Source: an uncultured Fibrobacter sp. (GTDB taxonomy: Bacteria > Fibrobacterota > Fibrobacteria > Fibrobacterales > Fibrobacteraceae). From it: DNA of 19,301 nucleotides. This document shows, in pieces, positions 13,864 through 19,301 of this stretch (position 1 is the first letter of the stretch; each line of letters starts with the position of its first letter). Under the pieces are notes generated by a model that was given only the letters and a program-made list of their open reading frames with translations, did no database searches and was not told the DNA's origin. A program made the position numbers and the translations under genes. The stretch lies in contig CAKUTF010000046.1 of assembly GCA_934691725.1 (NCBI GenBank), forward strand, positions 1-19,301, written 5' to 3'.

Positions 13864-14865
13864 ATGGCTCTTAAACTCGGTATCAATGGTTTCGGCCGTA
13901 TCGGTCGCATGGTCTTCCGCGCCGCTGTGGAAAACTTCTCCAAGGACATCACCGTTGTCGGTATCAACGACCTTCTCGACGTTGACTACCTCGCCTACAT
14001 GCTGAAGTATGATTCCGTGCACGGCAAGTTCAACCACGACATCAAGACGGAAGGCAACTTCCTCATCGTCGATGGCAACAAGATTCAGGTGTTCGCGGAA
14101 AAGGATCCGACCAACATTACTTGGGGAGCCCTCAATGTGGATGTCGTCGTTGAATCTACCGGTTTCTTCCTCACCGACGAACTCGCCCGCGCCCACATCA
14201 AGGCCGGTGCGAAGAAGGTCATCATGTCCGCTCCGTCGAAGGATGCGACCCCGATGTTCGTCTATGGCGTAAACGACAAGACCTACGCGGGCCAGGACAT
14301 CATCTCCAACGCTTCCTGCACCACGAACTGCCTCGCTCCGATTTCCAAGGTCCTGAACGACAAGTTCGGCATCAAGCGCGGTCTCATGACCACCGTCCAC
14401 GCAGCAACCGCTACGCAGAAGACCGTTGACGGCCCGTCCAAGAAGGACTGGCGCGGTGGCCGCGGCATCCTCGAAAACATCATCCCGTCCTCCACGGGTG
14501 CTGCAAAGGCTGTGGGCAAGGTTCTCCCGATGCTCAACGGCAAGCTCACCGGCATGTCGCTCCGCGTTCCGACTTCCGACGTTTCCTTCGTTGACCTGAC
14601 CGCCGAACTCGAAAAGCCGGCGACCTACGAAGCGATTTGCGCCGCGATGAAGGAAGCTTCCGAAGGCGAACTCAAGGGCATCCTCGGCTACACCGACGAA
14701 GCCGTTGTCTCCACCGACTTCCGCAACGACGCCCACACTTCCATCTTCGACGTCAAGGCTGGCATCCAGCTCGACCCGACCTTCGTGAAGGTCTGCGCCT
14801 GGTACGATAACGAATGGGGCTACAGCAACAAGGTTTGCGAAATGGCCCGCGTCATCACCAAGTAA
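13864..14865 (+). CDS. gapA: Glyceraldehyde-3-phosphate dehydrogenase, type I
   Basis: 333 aa, full length. It oxidises glyceraldehyde 3-phosphate to 1,3-bisphosphoglycerate with NAD in glycolysis, in the cytoplasm as a tetramer. Visible features are the Rossmann motif INGFGRIGR (7-15), IND (35-37) at the position that favours NAD over NADP, the active-site stretch SNASCTTNCLAP (148-159) with Cys152, His179 in TTVHAATATQ, and the C-terminal WYDNEWGYSNKV. AAAGGA lies 8 nt before the ATG. Codon choice is strongly biased (AAG, CTC, GGC, TCC dominate), as expected for a highly expressed gene. It is followed by a very strong terminator. Confidence 0.98.
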   Translation: MALKLGINGFGRIGRMVFRAAVENFSKDITVVGINDLLDVDYLAYMLKYDSVHGKFNHDIKTEGNFLIVDGNKIQVFAEKDPTNITWGALNVDVVVESTGFFLTDELARAHIKAGAKKVIMSAPSKDATPMFVYGVNDKTYAGQDIISNASCTTNCLAPISKVLNDKFGIKRGLMTTVHAATATQKTVDGPSKKDWRGGRGILENIIPSSTGAAKAVGKVLPMLNGKLTGMSLRVPTSDVSFVDLTAELEKPATYEAICAAMKEASEGELKGILGYTDEAVVSTDFRNDAHTSIFDVKAGIQLDPTFVKVCAWYDNEWGYSNKVCEMARVITK

Positions 14866-14897
14866 TTTCTAGGCTTCTTTCCGAAGTTTAAAAATTC

Positions 14898-14936
14898 AAA
14901 GAGAAGGCTCCGCATTTGCGGAGCCTTCTCTTTTTT
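14898..14936 (+). terminator. Strong intrinsic terminator after gapA
   Basis: GAGAAGGCTCCGC (14901-14913) pairs perfectly with GCGGAGCCTTCTC (14918-14930) around an ATTT loop. The flanking AAA and TTT extend the stem, and T6 follows. On the minus strand the trailing bases (TTTGAATTTT) could also serve the convergent lipoprotein gene. Confidence 0.95.
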
Positions 14937-14949
14937 GTGCAAACAAACG

Positions 14950-16005
14950 TTAATTTGAACTGGAAAGTTCCCGAACAATTCTTTCCATACGATTCCAGTT
15001 CGCTTCGCGAATCGAAGTCTGGACTTGCTTTTTATAGAGACTTATGCCTCCATCGACGGATTCACCGGCAAAGCCGAATGCGGCATTCAGGCATTCAAAA
15101 AATTCATCCGAATTGTTTCGATAGTAACGATACGCATAGGTAAACGAAGAGTCCGAAGTTTCATATTCCTCCAAGTCTAAGTAATCGGCATTTTCCGCCG
15201 AGCAGAGATTTTCAGAGACATCGGTTCTCGCAAACAAAAGCGAACAGGTCTTGTCATCGACCTGGACATTCGCCGTATAGGAAAGATCATTATAATCGTT
15301 GTCCTTCACATCGACAAATTCGACAGAAACGTTCTTGCTATCGAAAGCGAAAGAAATTTTGGACTTGCTCTTGAATTTCACGTCAACGCCTAGTGCCTGA
15401 AGCATTTCAGCCGAAAGCGTATCCAATTTAATATAAATGTCGCGCGGATCAAACGAAATGCTTTTCTCATTCAACCCATAATAAAAATCGCTCATCCAAA
15501 TAGAATTCGTATAGTCTCCAGGCTGAGAAGAATTATACACGACTTCAGTCTCCACAAAATCCTTGTGAATCGTAATCTGCCGATAGGAGGAGTACAGATT
15601 TCCTGAATCATCGCATTCGATTTCATCGTCGGAGGAACGATAAATGCAATTGTCCATGCCTTTCCACGTTCCGTAGAGCGTATTCGCCTTGCCGCCGATA
15701 AGGACGCTGCCGTCATCCCCTTCGTCAAAAAGCACCAGCGTATCGCCCTTGAAAATATAGGGTATTTCAAACGTATCCAATTCCGTCGTCATGTTTTTTT
15801 TCCAGTCGAAACGATTTCCAACGGAATCATAGACACAATAATCGTACGAATAGTTCGCATAGGAAGTAATCGTCTGGTTCGATTCGTCGATGGAAATTTT
15901 CGTCTTCAAGACACTTCCGCCGGGACCGCTTGAAGAATCGCTTCCGCAGGAAGAAAGGGCGAGCGCGCAGGCGACGCCGGCCATATAACCGAAAAATTTT
16001 GCCAC
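14950..16005 (-). CDS. Lipoprotein of unknown function
   Basis: 351 aa starting with GTG at 16005, supported by AAGGAG 8 nt upstream. The leader MAKFFGYMAGVACALALSSC has a lipobox with Cys20, followed by the short Gly/Ser/Asp linker GSDSSSGPGGS typical of Fibrobacter lipoproteins. The mature part is acidic, rich in Tyr, Ser and Asp, with many short beta-like stretches and several Cys (for example C57, C118, C130, C251, C266), which suggests an extracytoplasmic disulfide-bonded beta protein. I do not recognise a family. The gene is convergent with gapA, sharing the terminator region, and divergent from the EamA permease gene. Confidence 0.85.
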   Translation of the reverse strand: MAKFFGYMAGVACALALSSCGSDSSSGPGGSVLKTKISIDESNQTITSYANYSYDYCVYDSVGNRFDWKKNMTTELDTFEIPYIFKGDTLVLFDEGDDGSVLIGGKANTLYGTWKGMDNCIYRSSDDEIECDDSGNLYSSYRQITIHKDFVETEVVYNSSQPGDYTNSIWMSDFYYGLNEKSISFDPRDIYIKLDTLSAEMLQALGVDVKFKSKSKISFAFDSKNVSVEFVDVKDNDYNDLSYTANVQVDDKTCSLLFARTDVSENLCSAENADYLDLEEYETSDSSFTYAYRYYRNNSDEFFECLNAAFGFAGESVDGGISLYKKQVQTSIREANWNRMERIVRELSSSN

Positions 16006-16068
16006 GATAAGGTCTCCTTAAAAGAAATTTTTCAAAAGATAACATTTCAACCGGCAGAACCGCCTTTC

Positions 16069-16074
16069 TATATT
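16069..16074 (+). promoter_or_regulatory. Candidate -10 box for a leaderless transcript
   Basis: TATATT ends 7 nt before the ATG at 16082, with the same flanks (CTATATTT) and the same distance as before the ATG at 488. No convincing Shine-Dalgarno lies between. A TTTCAA with 18-bp spacing is the only weak -35 candidate. Confidence 0.35.
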
Positions 16075-16081
16075 TGGATTT

Positions 16082-16996
16082 ATGCAGTCACAACATCGCG
16101 GTTTTCTGTATGGCGCGCTTGCCGCCATCTGCTACGGAACAAATCCTCTCGGAGCGCTCTACCTCTACAAGGCGGGCTTCACCCCCGGATCCGTTCTCTT
16201 TTACCGATTCGCCGGAGCTTCGATTCTGAGCGCGCTTTTCATCTTGTTTCTCCGGAAGGATTTCCGCGTTCCCAAGGAGAACATTCCCTACATCGGCTTT
16301 CTGGGGTTTCTCTTCGCCGCGTCCGCGCTCTGCCTCTACCTGAGCTTTCTCTTTATGGATGCGGGAATAGCCTCGACAATTCTCTTTTCCTATCCTATCA
16401 TGGTCGCTATTTTCATGGTGATTTTTTTCAAGGAAAAGTTGCAGAAAAAAACCGTCGTCTCAATTCTTCTCGCCATTTCGGGCGTTGTCCTTCTGATGCG
16501 CACGGGCGACGGTTCCGTGCTGAGCCCCGCGGGAATCACGCTCGTTTTCTTTTCCTCTCTCACTTATGCGACTTACATCGTCATCGCGGCACGGATGCCA
16601 AAGCCCATCGGCGCACTGAAAATGAATATGTACATTTTTGCGATATGCGCCATCTGTCTCGCAATTTATTCGCTCTGCGCACCGGGACATTCCATTCCTC
16701 CCGTCAAAAATCTGCACGAGTTCGCCTGGCTTTTCCAGCTTGCATTCATGCCTTCGCTGCTCTCGCTCATCTTTATGCAAAAGGCCCTGCGCACAATCGG
16801 TTCCACGCCGACGGCCATTCTAGGAGCGCTTGAACCCTTGACTGCCGTCTGCATCGGCGTGGGCGTTTTCCACGAAGCGCTTTCCGCACGTCTCGTCGCC
16901 GGGATAATTCTCATCCTGTGCAGCGTGACGCTTTTGGCGCTGCGAAAAGACAGGACTCAGGAATCAATGCCTAAAACGGGACATGGGACACGGTAA
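16082..16996 (+). CDS. EamA/DMT-superfamily permease
   Basis: 304 aa inner-membrane protein with about ten hydrophobic segments arranged as two EamA halves. The first half (about 8-135) contains GALAAICYGTNPLGALYLYKAG and the YPIMVAIFMVIFFKEKL stretch before TM5. The second (about 150-290) contains YATYIVIAARMPK and the closing LGALEPLTAVCIGVGVFHEALS motif. The family exports or imports small metabolites such as amino acids; the substrate cannot be predicted. The last 13 or so residues (from about Arg-292, TQESMPKTGHGTR) are not conserved family sequence: they are encoded by repeat tract 4, including a 22-bp stretch identical to 19196-19217, and the TAA stop lies inside the repeat. The start has no clear ribosome site. 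Confidence 0.9.
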   Translation: MQSQHRGFLYGALAAICYGTNPLGALYLYKAGFTPGSVLFYRFAGASILSALFILFLRKDFRVPKENIPYIGFLGFLFAASALCLYLSFLFMDAGIASTILFSYPIMVAIFMVIFFKEKLQKKTVVSILLAISGVVLLMRTGDGSVLSPAGITLVFFSSLTYATYIVIAARMPKPIGALKMNMYIFAICAICLAIYSLCAPGHSIPPVKNLHEFAWLFQLAFMPSLLSLIFMQKALRTIGSTPTAILGALEPLTAVCIGVGVFHEALSARLVAGIILILCSVTLLALRKDRTQESMPKTGHGTR

Positions 16997-17660
16997 GAGG
17001 AATGAAGAATTGACAGTTACGCGAGCGGCTCTCAGGAATCAGTGCCCAGAGCCTAGTGGTCAGTGATTAGCTGTCTAGCGACCTTTTTCCGCCTCTCGGC
17101 GAATGCGCCCGTCTGCCGACAGGCAGGCCTACCCGGCTAGGGACAAGGTAGAGCTTAGTGGATAGATTTTAGCGCTTAGAATATAAGACGTTTAGGCTTC
17201 TGGAAAACGGTACTGGATACACGAAATCGGGAATTTGAAGCAAACAGATTTTTCTCAATAATTTGCTAAGTTCTAAGATCTCAGCTCTAAGTTCTGATTT
17301 CCCTTCCTTGCATCCACCCCCATGGCCACGCCGGGGAATGACATTGTAGGGAGCGCGGAAATGACAACGGACTGGAAACGGTTCGTTTCGAATCCCCTCG
17401 TCCCATGTCCCGCTAAACGCTTCCCAAAAGTCTAGATGTCCGCAGTTCTGACCACTGCACACTGACCACTAGCCACTGAATTAGACGTCTGAATTTCTAA
17501 GCTCTAAGTTCTCTCAACTAAGTTCTGACTAGCCACTGACCACTAGCCACTGAATTAGACGTCCGCGGACTAATCCCTGTTCCCTCATCCCTAGTCCCTA
17601 AGCTTAGACGTTTACAGACTAATCCCTAATCCCAGAACATAGATGTCCGAAGTTTCAATC
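16951..17660. repeat. Heptad repeat tract 4
   Basis: It begins inside the end of the EamA gene and fills the gap to the serine hydrolase gene. No other gene is visible. It is G-rich to about 17200 and C-rich from about 17270. Punctuation words occur at 17433-17443, 17482-17491, 17556-17566, 17605-17615 and 17640-17650, separated by blocks of CCACTGA/CCACTAG units (17450-17480 and 17525-17552), CTAAGTT/CTAAGCT units (17496-17530) and CCCTAAT units (17570-17600 and 17620-17634). A half hairpin CCGGGGAAT followed by GACAT sits at 17331-17344. A small CTGCC/GGCAG hairpin occurs at 17113-17126. Confidence 0.85.
17575..17598 (-). other. G-quadruplex motif, 7-nt phased
   Basis: CCC runs start at 17575, 17582, 17589 and 17596, exactly 7 nt apart, giving a G3N4 pattern on the minus strand downstream of the serine hydrolase gene. 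Confidence 0.6.
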
Positions 17661-17670
17661 TCTGACTCTG

Positions 17671-18978
17671 CTATTTTTTCTTCAAAAAATACGCGGCAAG
17701 AGCCTCGTAGGCGGGAATCGAAACCGGATCGATGAACTTGTTCGAAGAAAGCGGATTTGACGCAAAGCGGACTATCACCATCTGAGCCACAGGATCGATA
17801 TAAATCGCCTGGCCGTGGACGCCCCGCGCCATAAACGCCCCATGCGCATTGTTCGTCATCCACCACATGTTGTGATAGCTCCAACCTTGCAAAAGCGGAT
17901 ATTCTCCGCCCTTTTCAAATTTTTTCGGATCTCCGCCTTTTGAAATATCTGCGACCGCCTTTTCGGAAAGCACACGCTTCCCGAAAAGCTTTCCACCCAT
18001 GCGCACCATCTCCCCGAACAGCGCCATATCCCGCAGATTCAGGTTGAAACCTCCGCCGGCAAAAGCGATACCGTCCGTTCCCAGCTGGTAATAGCCGTCA
18101 AATTCCGCGCCCATCGGAATCCAGATTTTTTCCGAAACCAGATCCGCCAAACTTTTTCCTGTCACGCGGGAAACAATCCACCCGATGAGTTCCGTGTTGA
18201 TTGTCTTGTAACCAAATTCTTCCCCGTGTTCCTTGCCCGGAATTTTCTCGACGGTTTGCAGGTATTCGTAATAGTTTTTTGGTCCCGAATAGGAATCCGG
18301 TCTGAACAGGTTTCCCGAAGCGGAATACTTCCAGATTTCCGCATTCGGGTCGTTGTAGTTTTCGCTATAGCGAATCGCGGTCGTCATGTCTAAGACCTGT
18401 CCCACGGTCGCCCCTTCAAACCCGGAACCTTTTAATTCCGGGATATATTCCGTAACAAGCTTTGCGGAATCAAGCACACCCTCCGCCATGAGAATCGAAG
18501 CAACCGTTCCCGCAAACGACTTGCTCACCGACATGGCGGCATGCGTTCCTTCCGGAGAGAGTCCTGCCGGGTAAGCCTCATAGACAATTTTCCCCTTGTG
18601 CAATACGATAATCCCATCGACGTAGTTTCTGTCCAAAGATTCCTTCCAAGTGACCGTATCCGATTCTCCCCACGGAACAAACTTGATGTCGTCAATTTTT
18701 CGATCCAGCTTGACCTTGAACTTGTGATGCGCCCCCGCAGATGCCGAAACAAGGCGCGTCGGGTAAAATTCCCGCATGTGGTTTACGCTATAACGAAGCC
18801 CCGGAAAAGTAAAAAACGAGCCGTCCTTCGCCGAAAGAAGTTTATCCTTTGCCGGAGGAAAGCCTTGCATCCATCCCATTTTCCGCGGATCGGAATTCTT
18901 TGCGTCTAACGTCGCCTGCGAAAAGGCGCTAGCGGTCAAGAGCAGAACGGACAAAGCCAGAAACGATGAATTTTTCAT
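17671..18978 (-). CDS. Exported SxxK serine hydrolase (class C beta-lactamase/NylB-like)
   Basis: 435 aa with a signal peptide (residues 1-20 or so, LALSVLLLTASAFSQA). The beta-lactamase-family motifs are present: nucleophile S150-V-S-K153 in MSVSKSFAGT, a catalytic Tyr candidate Y257 in FGYKTINTELIGW, and a late HGQAIYIDP (388-396) in place of the KTG box. GWIVSRVTGKSL and FNLNLRDMALFGEMV are close in style to 6-aminohexanoate-dimer hydrolase (NylB) and related esterase/peptidase members. The true substrate is probably an ester, amide or cell-wall peptide in the periplasm; antibiotic hydrolysis is not implied. About 100 residues precede the core. AAAGGAG lies 7 nt before the ATG. Monocistronic, with repeat tracts on both sides. 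Confidence 0.88.
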   Translation of the reverse strand: MKNSSFLALSVLLLTASAFSQATLDAKNSDPRKMGWMQGFPPAKDKLLSAKDGSFFTFPGLRYSVNHMREFYPTRLVSASAGAHHKFKVKLDRKIDDIKFVPWGESDTVTWKESLDRNYVDGIIVLHKGKIVYEAYPAGLSPEGTHAAMSVSKSFAGTVASILMAEGVLDSAKLVTEYIPELKGSGFEGATVGQVLDMTTAIRYSENYNDPNAEIWKYSASGNLFRPDSYSGPKNYYEYLQTVEKIPGKEHGEEFGYKTINTELIGWIVSRVTGKSLADLVSEKIWIPMGAEFDGYYQLGTDGIAFAGGGFNLNLRDMALFGEMVRMGGKLFGKRVLSEKAVADISKGGDPKKFEKGGEYPLLQGWSYHNMWWMTNNAHGAFMARGVHGQAIYIDPVAQMVIVRFASNPLSSNKFIDPVSIPAYEALAAYFLKKK

Positions 18979-19016
18979 AGTAGTCTCCTTTGATTTTATG
19001 TGTTTTCGCTTACATT

Positions 19017-19046
19017 AATATATGCAAAATTATTTCAGAAAGACAA
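19017..19046 (-). promoter_or_regulatory. Candidate promoter of the serine hydrolase gene
   Basis: On the minus strand TTGTCT (19046-19041) and TATATT (19022-19017) are 18 bp apart. The -10 box lies 38 nt before the ATG at 18978, leaving room for the AAAGGAG ribosome site. This is pattern match only. Confidence 0.4.
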
Positions 19047-19053
19047 GTGGGTG

Positions 19054-19301
19054 AAGTTAGGAAAGGTAAATTAGTGGACAGCGATTAGTCAACAGAAATC
19101 AGAACTTAAAATTATCAAAGGACTCAGGATTCAGTTGATTGAAGGGACACGGGGTTGTCTGGGATTAGTTGGGAGAAATCAGGAGGCTGGTAGGCAAAAC
19201 GGGACATGGGACACGGTGATAGGGACGAGGGGCTTGTCAGGGAATAGGGATAAGGGATTAGGGAACAGTTATTGGTTAAGAGGAGTCAGGAAACAGGATG
19301 T
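19054..19301. repeat. Heptad repeat tract 5
   Basis: It starts just upstream of the serine hydrolase promoter and runs to the window edge. It is G-rich on the plus strand. Units include GGACTCA/GGATTCA near 19120-19136, GGGATTA near 19161, and GGGAATA/GGGATAA/GGGATTA near 19240-19262. It contains the 22-bp word at 19196-19217 shared with the end of the EamA gene, and GGGACACGGGGTTGTC (19144-19159), which is the reverse of a word near 9616 in tract 3. No gene is visible. Confidence 0.8.
19240..19263 (+). other. G-quadruplex motif, 7-nt phased
   Basis: GGG runs start at 19240, 19247, 19254 and 19261, exactly 7 nt apart, with 4-nt spacers on the plus strand. Confidence 0.6.

Noticed and set aside
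13807..14736. 309-codon minus-strand frame opposite gapA
   Set aside because: Codon-bias shadow of a highly expressed gene. GAPDH on the plus strand is unmistakable and no ribosome site serves the minus frame.
17430..17660. CRISPR-like alternation of a short repeat (TAGACGTCTGC) and blocks of about 40 bp
   Set aside because: The blocks are themselves low-complexity heptad repeats that recur in other tracts, the repeat is only 11 bp and variable, spacing is irregular (48 to 75 bp), and no cas gene is present.

Overview
The window looks like chromosomal DNA of a Fibrobacter-type bacterium (Fibrobacterota). The evidence is a secreted protein with the Fibrobacter succinogenes major paralogous (FISUMP) fold signature at 1465-2301, a Ser-rich-linker lipoprotein remnant at 4488-4919, a lipobox lipoprotein at 14950-16005, and mid-GC coding DNA. 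No rRNA, tRNA, CRISPR array, transposase or integrase is visible. The organism assignment is inference from protein style, not a database match.

Layout. 1-487 is a repeat-filled intergenic stretch. 488-1462 (+) encodes a cation diffusion facilitator-like membrane protein. Facing it is a tightly overlapping minus-strand operon (4411 down to 1465): a SIR2-like NAD-binding-fold protein, a small unknown protein, and the secreted FISUMP protein. 4488-4919 (+) is a probable lipoprotein gene remnant. 5093-6577 (+) is a DUF1846 (UPF0371) protein. 6578-7180 is a second large repeat tract. 7183-7270 is a TPP riboswitch whose outer stem reaches the start codon of the NCS1 transporter gene cytX (7267-8418, +), followed by a terminator. 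8483-9541 (-) is a solitary type I restriction specificity subunit. 9610-9882 is repeat. 9939-13733 (-) is a giant lipoprotein with TPR and transglutaminase-like domains. 13864-14865 (+) is glyceraldehyde-3-phosphate dehydrogenase with a strong terminator, convergent with a lipoprotein gene (14950-16005, -). 16082-16996 (+) is an EamA/DMT permease whose 3' end runs into a repeat tract (16951-17660). 17671-18978 (-) is an exported SxxK serine hydrolase. 19054-19301 is repeat again.

The most unusual material is between the genes. Five intergenic tracts are built from degenerate 7-bp units (Ser-codon-like words such as CCACTGA, TAATCCC, TTCTCAG, ATTCCTC), separated by a recurring TAGACGTCTGC-like punctuation word and by REP-like hairpins with a CTTGA loop. 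Each of the five tracts holds one block with four GGG (or CCC) runs at exact 7-nt phase, a telomere-like G-quadruplex motif. The tracts are strand-polar: read on the strand of the adjacent gene, they are C-rich upstream and G-rich downstream. Two tracts (1-331 and 6713-7053) are near-complete inverted copies that bracket the segment containing the SIR2-like operon. The SIR2-like/small protein/FISUMP operon is the best candidate for an undescribed protein system.

The genes show no single shared pathway: ordinary housekeeping genes (GAPDH, thiamine-precursor uptake) are mixed with accessory ones (SIR2-like operon, orphan hsdS) and cell-envelope proteins.
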